From Nostoc sp. UHCC 0870 (GTDB lineage: Bacteria; Cyanobacteriota; Cyanobacteriia; Cyanobacteriales; Nostocaceae): a stretch of DNA of 64,000 nt. Of this stretch, positions 45,101 to 53,566 are shown one piece after another; the first letter of the stretch is position 1, and every line of letters starts with the position of its first letter. The DNA lies in assembly GCF_022063185.1 (NCBI RefSeq), contig NZ_CP091913.1, positions 2,667,501 through 2,731,500 of the forward strand. The letters are read 5' to 3'. The position numbers and the translations under genes were made by a program. A model generated the notes under the pieces. It saw only the letters and a program-made list of their open reading frames with translations. It was not told the DNA's origin and made no database searches.

Positions 45101-47481
45101 TTGTATTGGCGAATTTTCAAACAAATTGGGTCAAACATATCAAGTTTACGCGGGCAATTAATCAAGACGGATATCATGCAGGATTGGAATCAGGAGACTT
45201 ACAATTTGCGGGATATATTCTCGCCTTTCAGATATTTAATACTTTATTTGAAGGAGTGCAATTAGCAGATGTATTGTCAGAGTTAGACAATGGGTTGCAA
45301 TTTGTCCAGAAAAATCAGAATCAATGGGCAAAAGATACCATGTTAGCAGCCCGTTTAAATCTATTAAATTTGACAGCAAGAACATCAGATCAGCTAGATT
45401 TTGACACTACCGAAATTAGTGAATTAGAATATGTAGCAGGTTGTCGCGATCGCACTAGTTTTGCTCCCCTATTCTGCTATTTAACTTTAAAATCTCAAAT
45501 TCTTTATTTTTATGATGAAAATTTAGAAGCACTCAGGTGTTCTTTAGAGGCAGAAAATTATCTAGAATTTTTGAAAGGTCTGATTCCAGTAGCTGATCAA
45601 AATTTCGCCCAATCACTAATCCTGACTTCTTTATATCCTCAATTTACTCAAGAAGAACAAACGGAGTATTGGCAAAAATTAGTTGCTAATCAAAAGCTGA
45701 TGAAACTCTGGGCAAATAATAGCCAGGAGAATTTCTTGCATAAGTATCTTTTGATTGAAGCAGAAATGGCTCGCGTATCTGGTGCATATTTAAAGGCGAT
45801 GGATTTATATGACCAAGCAATTACATCAGCACAAGAATATGATTTTATCCAAAATGTCGCTTTAGCTAATGAACTAGCCGCTAAGTTCTGGCTAACTCAA
45901 GGTAAAGAAAATATTGCCCAACTCTACATGATAGAAGCTCACTACAGCTATCAATTGTGGGGTGCTACACGCAAAGTAGAGGATTTATTAGTCAAATATC
46001 CCCAATTACTAGACAAAACAGGAGTAGTTAGTAAACGTAAACAAACTTTGACTACTCATAATAGTGTGACTACAACGCAGACTGATCATAGTGAATCTTT
46101 AGATTTAGCAACTGTAATTAAAGCATCACAAGTAATATCTGGGGAAATAGTCTTAAGCGAATTGCTCAAAAAATTGATGTCAATCGCTATTGAAAATGCT
46201 GGTGCTGCTCATGGCTGTCTGATTCTCAGCCGAAATGAAAAGCTAGGAATAGAAATTTCCGTAGATAAGCTAGGGGTAATTAGTGTAGAGTCAGCCAGAG
46301 CCTTGGTTGCGGACATTCTACCTTTATCTGTGATTAATTATGTGGCTAGAACTCATGAAGATGTCGTTTTGAGCGATGCAATAGACGAATCTAACTTTGG
46401 GAATGATCCATATATTCAATCTCAGCAACCAAAATCTGTGTTGGCGACAGCGATTATTAATCAAGGAAAGTTCATTGGGATTCTGTATTTAGAAAATAAT
46501 TTGACTGTCGGCGCATTTACTAGCGATCGCCTAGCCATTTTGCAATTATTATGTTCTCAAGCGGCAATTTCTCTAGAAAATGCCTTACTGTATGAGCAAC
46601 TAGAGCAATATTCCCAGACTCTAGAAATTAAGGTGGAAGAAAGAACACGGGAATTAAAAGCCGCCCAAACTAAAATAATTGCTCAAGAAAAACTTGCATC
46701 CTTGGGTTTACTCACAGCCGGAGTAGCCCATGAAATTAGAAATCCCCTCAATTTTGTGAATAATTTTGCTGAAATTTCTGCTGACTTAGCACAGGATGTA
46801 CTTGCAGAACTCGAATCTCAATCTGAGCTTGTCAAAACAGAATCATTTGACTTTATCAAACAAACCCTAAATGACATAGTTGAGAATGTCACAGAAGTCA
46901 AACAGCAAGGACTCAGGGCTGATAACATCATTAGGAATATGTTGCTTTTAGCTCGAACTGATAGTGACAGTCAACGACAAATCACTGATCTCAATGCCTT
47001 AGTTGCCACTGCCATTCAACTGGCATATCATAGTTTAGTCAATAAGTGGGAAGGCTTTAATATAAAAATAGAAACTGAGTATGATCCATCTTTACCGGAG
47101 GTAGCAATTGTTTCTCAGGATATAAATCGAGCCTTGATTAATATTATTGATAATGGTTGCTATGCAGCTTATAAGAAAAAACAGGAGATTGGTAAACAGT
47201 TTATCCCCCAACTTTTTATCAAAACCCAAAATCAAGGAGAAAATTTCTCAATCATTATTCGAGATAATGGTAATGGAATTGCACCAAATTTAATCGATAA
47301 AATTTTCGATCCCTTCTTTACTACTAAGCCTGCTGGAGACGGTACAGGTTTAGGGCTATCTATCATCCAAGATATTATTGTTGGTCAACACCAAGGAGAT
47401 ATTCAAGTAAAAACCGAAGTTGGAGCATACACAGAATTCATAATCATCATACCAATTTCTTTGTCGATAAATCAAAAATAA
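42148..47481 (+). CDS. Ser/Thr kinase - AAA ATPase - GAF - histidine kinase (HstK-like)
   Basis: A 1777-residue double kinase. The Ser/Thr kinase domain spans about 1-270 (IHKDINPSNIVFN, IDFGIAT, GTLAYMSPEQTGR). An AAA ATPase begins near 295 (YGREPEIAALL, GYSGIGKSTLVQEI, FLDDLQWADSATLKL). A long TPR-like helical region covers 600-1250 and a GAF domain 1320-1485. The histidine kinase ends the protein, with HEIRNPLNFV (H1528) and an N-box and G-box (DNGNGIAPN, GTGLGLSIIQ). The start MIKLAGYQILEKIYES fits the family. The ATG overlaps the conserved end of the upstream IS-like repeat. A single-domain response regulator follows 26 bp later. Confidence 0.93.
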   Translation: MIKLAGYQILEKIYESYNSEVYRSVRQQDNQAVILKVLKQDYPTSAELTRYKQEYEITRNLHLDGVVKAYALEAYQKTLVIILEDFGGDSFRHSHHLNSIADFLAIAIKITATLAQIHAANIIHKDINPSNIVFNPKTGEVKIIDFGIATVFTRENTTLKHPNVLEGTLAYMSPEQTGRMNRALDYRTDFYSLGVTFYELLTQKLPFETDDSLELVHSHLAKQAIPPHIINPDIHKTLSDIVMKLMAKTAEERYQSALGIKADLEFCLMQYHQGKISSFTLASQDISDQFKIPQKLYGREPEIAALLTAFTRVSKGNTEMMLVAGYSGIGKSTLVQEIYKPITERRGYFIAGKFDQFQKNIPYSAVVKAFQSLIRQLLTESESQLQTWKNKILTALGVNGQVIIDVIPELELIINQQPPVQELAAAESQNRFNLVFQNFIRVFCQKEHPLVIFLDDLQWADSATLKLIDLIMRDEELGYLFLIGAYRDNEVDINHPAIITIEGLKKSGFLIEEITLEPLILEHITQLISESLYSDIISVEPLAKLVQSKTGGNPFFVSQFLKTLYQENLLVFDLQNLIWQWDITQIEEMGITDNVVDLMIGKLKRLSPKTQHILQLSACVGNSFDLNTLAIISEKPTHETFRDILPATEEGLIIPTSDLEITELDLIHSPLIIINYRFLHDRVQQAAYALIDEDNKKNIHLQIGQLLLHNLVTSELVNRIFEVVDHLNLSRELLVNNIEKIELTKLNLSAGKKAKEANAYSAALQYLIAGMEVLPGDIWQEHYDLAFNLHLERSEVEYLLGNFEQSQSLIAVMLEQTRTNLEKAKIYNLLIVQYTLLGELDEAVTAGRKGLALLGIYLPEADFEAALEVLITEANQLLENQDIASLIDKPDMVIPEKIVALNLLMNVDPATYLADQRLYKIVVLELLNLSLKYGNLGESVKGYANYGMLLGAVWRDYQKGYEFGKLALQVSEKFNNLAQKCKACFVLANFQTNWVKHIKFTRAINQDGYHAGLESGDLQFAGYILAFQIFNTLFEGVQLADVLSELDNGLQFVQKNQNQWAKDTMLAARLNLLNLTARTSDQLDFDTTEISELEYVAGCRDRTSFAPLFCYLTLKSQILYFYDENLEALRCSLEAENYLEFLKGLIPVADQNFAQSLILTSLYPQFTQEEQTEYWQKLVANQKLMKLWANNSQENFLHKYLLIEAEMARVSGAYLKAMDLYDQAITSAQEYDFIQNVALANELAAKFWLTQGKENIAQLYMIEAHYSYQLWGATRKVEDLLVKYPQLLDKTGVVSKRKQTLTTHNSVTTTQTDHSESLDLATVIKASQVISGEIVLSELLKKLMSIAIENAGAAHGCLILSRNEKLGIEISVDKLGVISVESARALVADILPLSVINYVARTHEDVVLSDAIDESNFGNDPYIQSQQPKSVLATAIINQGKFIGILYLENNLTVGAFTSDRLAILQLLCSQAAISLENALLYEQLEQYSQTLEIKVEERTRELKAAQTKIIAQEKLASLGLLTAGVAHEIRNPLNFVNNFAEISADLAQDVLAELESQSELVKTESFDFIKQTLNDIVENVTEVKQQGLRADNIIRNMLLLARTDSDSQRQITDLNALVATAIQLAYHSLVNKWEGFNIKIETEYDPSLPEVAIVSQDINRALINIIDNGCYAAYKKKQEIGKQFIPQLFIKTQNQGENFSIIIRDNGNGIAPNLIDKIFDPFFTTKPAGDGTGLGLSIIQDIIVGQHQGDIQVKTEVGAYTEFIIIIPISLSINQK

Positions 47482-47507
47482 GCAAAATTATTGAAGGGTT
47501 TTAAGTC

Positions 47508-48245
47508 ATGCCTGAATATATATTATTTGTGGATGATGAGAAATTGATTAAACGTCTAGTATCTCATTATTTCCGAAATCAGATCCGCAAAGGAGAGTAT
47601 GAATTTATTTTTGCCTATAATGGGATAGAAGCACTAGAAATATTACGAGAAAATCCCCTGATTAATTTGGTGATAACTGACATTAATATGCCAGAAATGG
47701 ATGGATTGACATTGCTGGGCAAAATCCGCGAATTTCATGAAAATACCAAATCTATTATTGTTTCCGCATACGAAGATATAAAAATGATTAGACAAGCCAT
47801 GAGTCTGGGAGCTTGTGATTTCATCAATAAACCTATTGACTTTCAAGACTTAGAGAATACTATTAGCCGTACTTTAGATTATATTAATCATTTAAAGAAA
47901 AATAGTTATTTAGAAGAACAAACGCAATTACCAAAAACCCAAACTAATCAAATATCTGTAGTTAGCCAGTTAATTACCGAATCAGTATATGAAATAAACA
48001 ACCCCATTAATTGGATATCTGGCAATCTTCAAGAAGCGCAAGTAGTTATTAAAGACCTGATTAATAATTTACAACTATGCCAGCAACAATTCACTGATAT
48101 ACCACCGGAAATTTTGCAGAATATTCAAGAACATGGCAGGGAAGATTTAGTTTCACAATTATCTAAAATGATGATATCAATGCAAGTAGGGACAGATCGT
48201 CTTGAGCAGATTGGTAATAATTTAACAACTCAAATTAAACAATAG
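47508..48245 (+). CDS. Response regulator, receiver plus helical domain
   Basis: A 245-residue protein whose receiver (1-130) has DDE near the start and the phospho-Asp D58 in VITDINMPEMDG. The remaining 110 residues are helical (IYQ/ESVYEINNPINWISGNLQ) and resemble a degenerate histidine-kinase dimerisation segment, without an HATPase domain. It probably receives phosphate from the adjacent double kinase. No DNA-binding output is present. Confidence 0.85.
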   Translation: MPEYILFVDDEKLIKRLVSHYFRNQIRKGEYEFIFAYNGIEALEILRENPLINLVITDINMPEMDGLTLLGKIREFHENTKSIIVSAYEDIKMIRQAMSLGACDFINKPIDFQDLENTISRTLDYINHLKKNSYLEEQTQLPKTQTNQISVVSQLITESVYEINNPINWISGNLQEAQVVIKDLINNLQLCQQQFTDIPPEILQNIQEHGREDLVSQLSKMMISMQVGTDRLEQIGNNLTTQIKQ

Positions 48246-48260
48246 ACCTCTTACATAAAT

Positions 48261-48395
48261 GCTTAACCCGCATTTCTCACAAACAGTAGGGGCGGGTTCA
48301 CAGATATACTCGAATCATTCACGAAGATTTTGCTAAACCCGCCCCTACGGACTCTGGACTGAGGTTGCAAGAATTGGTGAGAAATCCGAGTTAAG
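48261..48395. mobile_element. Palindromic MITE-like element, nested inverted repeats
   Basis: Outer arms CTTAACCCGCATTTCTCAC and GTGAGAAATCCGAGTTAAG enclose inner arms GTAGGGGCGGGTT and AACCCGCCCCTAC. The element is inserted beside a copy of the 19239-19342 repeat, and shared flanks (CATAAATGCTTAAC versus CATAAATCCTTAAC) show the ancestral site. Confidence 0.8.
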
Positions 48396-48428
48396 CTGTC
48401 ATGTTGAGCGAAGCGAAACATCTCAAAG
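48396..48428. repeat. Single copy of the 37-bp repeat (reverse orientation)
   Basis: CTGTCATGTTGAGCGAAGCG followed by AAACATCTCAAAG, matching the array at 19239-19342. It is followed by CATTTCATTCGC, like the flank at the first locus. Confidence 0.85.
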
Positions 48429-48657
48429 ATTATACATTTCATTCGCAACAAGCCTAAATTTGTGCATTAGATGTAGCGACTGTCTTAAAAGTCAAGCGAT
48501 CGGGAGCAAAAAAATGAAGCAGAGAAAGTAAAGAAAAAAGAAACAAGAGGAAAAAACAACATTCCAAAGCGAGCCAGTCATGCTGCGATCGGTAAACACA
48601 GAAGTCAAAGCACAACAAGCTATGGTGAATCATCTTGGTATAAAAAGATGATCTCAA

Positions 48658-48768
48658 TTATGAAGACACAGTTGCAGATTCATCATTAACGCGCCAAGGT
48701 AAATTGTCTCTGACCATAGCATTTAAAATGACTAACATTTTATGAACGCAAGCAGTCAGAGCCAATTT
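48658..48768 (-). pseudogene. IS110-family transposase C-terminal fragment
   Basis: On the minus strand a frame of about 37 residues reads KKLALTACVHKMLVILNAM, then NLPWRVNDES and a stop. This is the typical C-terminal end of IS110-family transposases (K-x-A-L-T-A-x-x-R-K-L-L-V-I-L-N-A-M). The rest of the gene, including the DEDD catalytic domain, is gone. Confidence 0.6.
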
Positions 48769-49340
48769 CTTAGATTGGCTTTACTGACATGAATTCCTAC
48801 CCATTGACCAGTATTTTCCATCTTTCACCCTCACAGATAACCTCAATCTTGGTAGATTTTCATCCCCTTGATTTCACTCATCCTTGCCCGATACGGACTG
48901 TATACTTTAATTCTCTATACTTAAACTTAAAGTTTTGCCCCTGGCGACTGTTCGAGTTCTGTCAAAGAGATTGTTGTAGTGACCCATGCTACGAAGCAGT
49001 CTATTTTGACCAAGGTTGTGACGGTCTACTACTTCCCTCAATATACAAGGTTGGGTTACGCGTAGCGCAACCCAACATGGACTCGGAAACTCAACATAGA
49101 TATTAGACCATGACAGCTTATAGCGTTTCTTACTGGAGTTTAGACTCTTATATTTAGACTAAAAATTGGGTCAAGAAGTGAGCTGATAGAGAAGATATAA
49201 GAGAATACCGTTTAGTTACGGGTAATTTAAGGATACAGAACAGCAAGCAGATCCTAGTTGCTTCACAACTTCCTCATCTTCTAATTGTAAATTGTGGATA
49301 GTAACACCTAGACGATCGCCATGCCAGCGAGAGAATAAGT
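48769..49340. other. Intergenic region without a clear gene
   Basis: A 105-codon frame at 48789-49106 exists but is not convincing (see rejected items). GGTTGGGTTACGCGTAGCGC with CAACCCAAC forms a dispersed palindrome at 49049-49076. The promoter for the radical SAM genes must lie toward the right end, but is not assigned. Confidence 0.4.
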
Positions 49341-50162
49341 ATGAACGCCATACAATCTACAGAAAATTCCCGTCATTCCTTAGTCTACGGGCCGGTCAAA
49401 TCTTGGCGATTTGGGCGATCGCTGGGTATTGATCCAATTGGAGAAGTTTCTAGTTGCTCGTTTAATTGCGTCTACTGTCAATTAGGGCAAATTCAAGTAC
49501 ACACCACTGAACGCCAGATTTTTGTACCTACATCTCAAATCATTGAGGATTTGCGGCGATCGCTATTACCCAATAAAAAAATAGATGTAGTTACCCTCAG
49601 TGGTAGTGGTGAACCGACATTAGCCTTAAATTTAGATGAAATTTTAGCGATCGCCAAACAGTTGACAAAACTGCCAACGGTAGTATTAACTAACAGTTCA
49701 CTCCTAGGCGATCGCATGGTACGCGACGCTTTGCAACTAGCTGATATTGTATCTGTTAAATTAGATGCCATTTCGTCACATCAATGGCAGCGCATCAATC
49801 ACCCAGTAGGGATAATAAATCTACCAGATATTTTGGCAGGTATTGCCCAATTTCGCGGGGAATATACAGGACATCTCGCTATCCAAACAATGGTTTTGTC
49901 TTCCTGGACGACAGAAATGCTAGAAGATTATATCCAACTGTTACAGCGTCTGAGTCCTGATGAAATTCAACTTAACATTCCATCTCGACCCCGCGCTTTG
50001 GTTCGTCAGTTGGATACTAGGGGGAATAATGCGGTTGAATCCGGGTGTGGTAATTTGAGCCAACTTAAGTGTATCAGTGTCAATGTCCTCAATGCTTTAG
50101 CTGATGCCATTTACGATGCAACCAAAATTCCAGTACGCTGCGCCCCGATAGCTTTGTCATAG
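49341..50162 (+). CDS. Radical SAM protein
   Basis: A 273-residue radical SAM enzyme with the cluster motif CSFNCVYCQLG (CX3CX2C). The SAM-binding stretches VTLSGSGEPTL and VVLTNSSL follow, and a SVKLDA-type strand is present. It resembles the small stand-alone radical SAM group similar to wybutosine-type and archaeal proteins. The substrate is unknown. A second radical SAM gene follows 25 bp later, so the two are probably co-transcribed. Confidence 0.8.
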   Translation: MNAIQSTENSRHSLVYGPVKSWRFGRSLGIDPIGEVSSCSFNCVYCQLGQIQVHTTERQIFVPTSQIIEDLRRSLLPNKKIDVVTLSGSGEPTLALNLDEILAIAKQLTKLPTVVLTNSSLLGDRMVRDALQLADIVSVKLDAISSHQWQRINHPVGIINLPDILAGIAQFRGEYTGHLAIQTMVLSSWTTEMLEDYIQLLQRLSPDEIQLNIPSRPRALVRQLDTRGNNAVESGCGNLSQLKCISVNVLNALADAIYDATKIPVRCAPIALS

Positions 50163-50187
50163 TTCACCGTTTACAAGGAATCAACAG

Positions 50188-50811
50188 ATGGAAACCGAAC
50201 AAACCAACCTATCACTAATACGCCCAGAAATTCCCTCTGGTCATCTTAACATCATGGGTTATATTGATGAATCAGAAGTGAATGGACCTGGTTGTCGTGC
50301 TGTTGTTTGGGTACAAGGGTGTCCGAGGGAATGTCCTGGCTGTTTTAATCCCGATTCCTGGACATTTGAGATGAACCAACTAGTAACTGTTGATAGTCTA
50401 GTTGAGCAAATTTTAAGCAAACCCCAAAATACCGGCGTGACATTTTCTGGTGGAGAACCATTTTGGCAAGCACCAGCCCTAGCTGATTTAGCCCGTAAGC
50501 TAAAAGCTGCTGGTTTAAATGTCATGTCTTTTAGTGGTTTTACCCTCAAGCAACTCCAATCAGAATCCGCACCTCCAGGTTCTCAAGAATTATTAGCACA
50601 ATTAGATATTTTGATTGATGGGCCGTTTGTAGAAACTTTAGCAATTAATTCTCCAGATTCCCCTGTTTCCTCTCGGAATCAAAAAGTTCGCGTATTTAAC
50701 CCAGCTTTTGCTGACAAAATTTCTTGGGCTAGCGACCAGATAGAAGTTCACATCCTCAAAGATGGAAATCGTATTGTCACCGGTTATCAAGGTTGGCTGG
50801 AATTGACTTAA
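50188..50811 (+). CDS. NrdG-like 4Fe-4S radical SAM activase
   Basis: A 207-residue protein of the NrdG-like activating-enzyme class. Its cluster motif is GCPRECPGCFNPDSW (CX3CX2C), followed by GVTFSGGEPFWQA. Such enzymes normally generate a glycyl radical on a partner such as anaerobic ribonucleotide reductase NrdD. No glycyl-radical gene is adjacent, so the target is unknown. Confidence 0.8.
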   Translation: METEQTNLSLIRPEIPSGHLNIMGYIDESEVNGPGCRAVVWVQGCPRECPGCFNPDSWTFEMNQLVTVDSLVEQILSKPQNTGVTFSGGEPFWQAPALADLARKLKAAGLNVMSFSGFTLKQLQSESAPPGSQELLAQLDILIDGPFVETLAINSPDSPVSSRNQKVRVFNPAFADKISWASDQIEVHILKDGNRIVTGYQGWLELT

Positions 50812-50887
50812 ATCAGTTAACAGTTATAGCACTTCTCGTTTGTATGCAATACACTCTAACCTCTCTTTAAACCTCTCTCCTACAACT

Positions 50888-50915
50888 GTAGAGACGTTGC
50901 ATGCAACGTCTCTAC
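50888..50915. repeat. Palindromic repeat GTAGAGACGTTG...CAACGTCTCTAC
   Basis: A perfect 28-bp palindrome centred on GCATGC. A copy with two changes is at 13028-13055. It lies in the gap after the NrdG-like gene. Confidence 0.9.
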
Positions 50916-51062
50916 ATATTCCCCCCTTCCCTACTAGGGAAGGGGCTGGGGGTTAGGTCTGTATTAGACTCAACTGCAAACCGCTATATCAAGATTAAAA
51001 TTTCTGGATGGTATACCTTTGGGGAGTAGAAAATATTAATCTACTCCCATTTTCTTGTATCT

Positions 51063-51119
51063 TAATTACGAATTACGAATTACGTTAGCGGAGCGGGACG
51101 TTAGTCCATTACGAATTAC
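51063..51119. repeat. AATTACG-type palindromic repeat, copy
   Basis: AATTACG units flank GTTAGCGGAGCGGGACGTTA and end with CATTACGAATTA. This is near-identical to 22206-22271. It stops a few bases before the ureE start. Confidence 0.85.
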
Positions 51120-51125
51120 ATAATT

Positions 51126-51572
51126 ATGCTCACCTTGACGCAAAGACAACCACCAAACCCTGAGATAACAGTCACTTTTACTTTGGCACTGACAGCAGAA
51201 GAACGTACCCGCAGCCGTCACCGCTTTGAAACAGAAGACGGTAAGGTGGTGTTTTTACGTTTACCTAGGGGGACGGTGTTGTGGGATGGGGATATTCTAC
51301 AAGATGAAACCAATGGCAGTTTTATTAGAATTACCGCTAAACCAGAACAGGTTTTAACTGTTATCGCCCCTACGCCAATTTTATTAATGCGGGCTGCATA
51401 CCATTTGGGTAATCGTCATGTACCTGTAGAAATTACCTGCAATTATTTACGTTTATCTCCAGACCCAGTTTTACGCACCCTGTTAGAACAGATGGGGCTG
51501 GAAATCACAGAAGAAATTATCCCATTTCAGCCGGAGGTCGGTGCTTATGGACACCATCACCCTCACGGATAG
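51126..51572 (+). CDS. ureE: Urease accessory protein UreE
   Basis: A 148-residue nickel metallochaperone with an N-terminal peptide-binding domain (LTLTQRQ...[20 protein letters not shown]) and the metal-binding half ([14 protein letters not shown]). The C-terminus GHHHPHG adds nickel-binding histidines. It delivers Ni to urease. The stop overlaps the ureF start region, showing an operon. Confidence 0.93.
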   Translation: MLTLTQRQPPNPEITVTFTLALTAEERTRSRHRFETEDGKVVFLRLPRGTVLWDGDILQDETNGSFIRITAKPEQVLTVIAPTPILLMRAAYHLGNRHVPVEITCNYLRLSPDPVLRTLLEQMGLEITEEIIPFQPEVGAYGHHHPHG

Positions 51573-52236
51573 TCATTTATTGCATCTCTTGCAGCTAGCC
51601 AGTTCCGCCTTACCTGTGGGAGCATACAGCTATTCGGAAGGAATAGAAACATTAGTAGAACATGGCACAATTACCAACAAAGACACCCTCAAACATTGGT
51701 TAGAGGCAGAATTGCGTTATGGGGCAATTCGATTAGAAACGGCGGTAATAGTCAGAGTGCATGAGGCTGTGACTACAGGTGATTTGGAAAGATTGCGCTA
51801 TTGGAATGTGTGGTTATCGGCTGCTAGGGAAACCCAAGAATTACGTAATTCTAGCTGGCAAATGGGGCGATCGCTCATGCAATTACTTGCTAAAATACAA
51901 CCGCAAGTATTAGATTTAGCCAACGCTGTGAGTAATCCTTGCAATTATGCGATCGCTTTTGGTGTTGCTGCTGCTCATTGGCAAATCCATCCTCAAGCCG
52001 CTTTACTAGCATATCTGCATAGCTGGGCAACTAATTTAATGACGGCTGGAGTAAAACTCATCCCCCTCGGACAAACAGCCGGACAAGAAATATTACTAAA
52101 TTTACAACCATTAATTACTTCTGCCACAATAGAAATAATGGAATTAGAAGATGATGACCTGAGTTGCTGTAGTTGGGGCTTATCTTTAGCAAGTATGCAG
52201 CATGAAACGCAGTATACAAGATTGTTTAGAAGTTGA
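51547..52236 (+). CDS. ureF: Urease accessory protein UreF
   Basis: A 229-residue helical UreF with [30 protein letters not shown] and a C-terminal [20 protein letters not shown]. It assembles with UreD and UreG on apo-urease. A GTG at 51541 is possible, but the ATG at 51547 has GGAGG at 51533-51537, nine bases away. It overlaps ureE by 26 bp. No ureG follows; repeats and nblA are next. Confidence 0.93.
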   Translation: MDTITLTDSHLLHLLQLASSALPVGAYSYSEGIETLVEHGTITNKDTLKHWLEAELRYGAIRLETAVIVRVHEAVTTGDLERLRYWNVWLSAARETQELRNSSWQMGRSLMQLLAKIQPQVLDLANAVSNPCNYAIAFGVAAAHWQIHPQAALLAYLHSWATNLMTAGVKLIPLGQTAGQEILLNLQPLITSATIEIMELEDDDLSCCSWGLSLASMQHETQYTRLFRS

Positions 52237-52544
52237 GAGATTAGTTAGCGTTTTTAATATATCAACTAAGAATGGATTGGTTCAAGGAGTTAGCTACAAA
52301 GCTTGTACGCATATACATAGAAAAGATGGATATAACTACTCAACTTAGAAGATTCCATGAGACTCTCATTCGCCCGTGTCGCTTCCCTCTCAGCACTGAA
52401 GTGACTGAGTTTCCCGCATACCGTGAGGTCTTATGACAAAAACAATACCCCAGCCAGGACTACCCCGACTGGGGAAACTATGTGAAATTCTTTATTCAAG
52501 GCGAAACTAGGGGGATTAATTGGTATTTTTCGTGAGAGGTTAGC
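52237..52544. other. Intergenic region with an IS-like hairpin and nblA terminator
   Basis: Contains a second copy of the IS200/IS605-like right end, with hairpin CTCAGCACTGAAGTGACTGA at 52389-52409 and flanks CGCTTCCCT and TTTCCC shared with 42097-42130. It is followed by a stem CCCCAG/CTGGGG at 52450-52476. On the minus strand the latter is followed by TATTGTTTTT, so it may terminate nblA transcription. Confidence 0.55.
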
Positions 52545-52712
52545 CTAAAGTTGCTGGAGAAGATGCTTAATCATATTGTCTTTGACCATTAACTGTCGCA
52601 GCACCTCCAAGAGGAATTTTTGAGATTCTTCCTGGCTTAATCCCTTAACCTGCTCTTCGTAAAGTTTGAGGTTGAATTTTTGCTCTAAGTTCAGCTCCAT
52701 TGGAATATCCAT
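52545..52712 (-). CDS. nblA: Phycobilisome degradation protein NblA
   Basis: The 55-residue protein begins MDIPMELNLEQKFNLKLYEE and continues with SQEESQKFLLEVLRQLMVKD, the NblA helix pair. It marks phycobiliproteins for Clp proteolysis during nutrient starvation. It is divergent from cpcS with 245 bp between them, where both promoters should lie. It is small but complete. Confidence 0.88.
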   Translation of the reverse strand: MDIPMELNLEQKFNLKLYEEQVKGLSQEESQKFLLEVLRQLMVKDNMIKHLLQQL

Positions 52713-52957
52713 AATTTCTATTCTCCGGTGTTTCGCAACATTAGCTTGATCTAGACTATAGATGTAAGGTTAACAAACGTTACACCTACTTGACAAGTAG
52801 ACACTTTTAGACGATTGCGAATAAACGAAATATACAGTTTGTTGTAGCGACTTCAGTCGCGTCCGCTTCTTTGGTATAAGTTTTTGTTGGCAACTTCTTA
52901 ACGTTTTATAATTTATGAGCAGAGGGTTTTCAACTTGTTGTTTGGAGTTAGGTTTTT

Positions 52958-53566
52958 ATGGATGCAATGGAGTTTTTTGAACTAAGTACAGGTAGATGGC
53001 GATCGCAGCGAACGACACACCACCTGGCCTTCAAGCGATCGGAAGCTGGGGAATCAGACATCCAGGTGCAAGCCTTTGCTGCTGATCATCCTCAAGTGAT
53101 TGAAATTTGCCAACTCCATGAGGTTGACCCCAAATTAGCGATCGGTGGTGCTTTTGTCACTTGGCAAGGAGCAATGGGATGGGATAAAGAAGAAGAAAAT
53201 CATGAAGGCTCTACAGTCTTCTCCCTAATTCCTGATGCAGATAACCCCCGCCAAGGTTCATTGCTGCGAGAACGAGGCTATGCCGAAATTGTCCCAGTAG
53301 CAGGACGCTATCACATGGATGATGAAGATGCGTTAGTCTTGACGACTGAATATGAAACAATGAGTTCAATTGAGAGATTTTGGTTTGTCAGCCCCAGTCT
53401 CAGGATGCGAACCAGTACAGTCAAACGGTTTGGTGGTTTTAGCACTGCTACCTTTTGTACCGAATTTCGGATTGCAGATGCTTCAGAGGTTGCTTCTAAC
53501 CTGACTCCTGACCAGATTAACAATGCGGCTCAACCCACAAAACACTTCTCCTTCTTTGGTTGGTAA
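52958..53566 (+). CDS. cpcS: Phycobiliprotein lyase CpcS/CpeS family
   Basis: A 202-residue beta-barrel bilin lyase: MDAMEFFELSTGRWRSQRTT start, SDIQVQ, GSTVFSLIPD, GRYHMDDEDALVLTTEYETM and SIERFWFVSPSLRMRTSTVK. It attaches phycocyanobilin to Cys-82-type sites of phycobiliproteins. It is the first gene of the plus-strand cluster with a metallopeptidase-like gene and cpcL. The next frame starts inside its last 44 bases. Confidence 0.88.
   Translation: MDAMEFFELSTGRWRSQRTTHHLAFKRSEAGESDIQVQAFAADHPQVIEICQLHEVDPKLAIGGAFVTWQGAMGWDKEEENHEGSTVFSLIPDADNPRQGSLLRERGYAEIVPVAGRYHMDDEDALVLTTEYETMSSIERFWFVSPSLRMRTSTVKRFGGFSTATFCTEFRIADASEVASNLTPDQINNAAQPTKHFSFFGW

Noticed and set aside
48789..49106. 105-codon plus-strand frame
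   Set aside because: The last third runs through a dispersed palindrome (GGTTGGGTTACGCG), there is no clear ribosome-binding site, and no motif is recognised. It may be part of a decayed gene.
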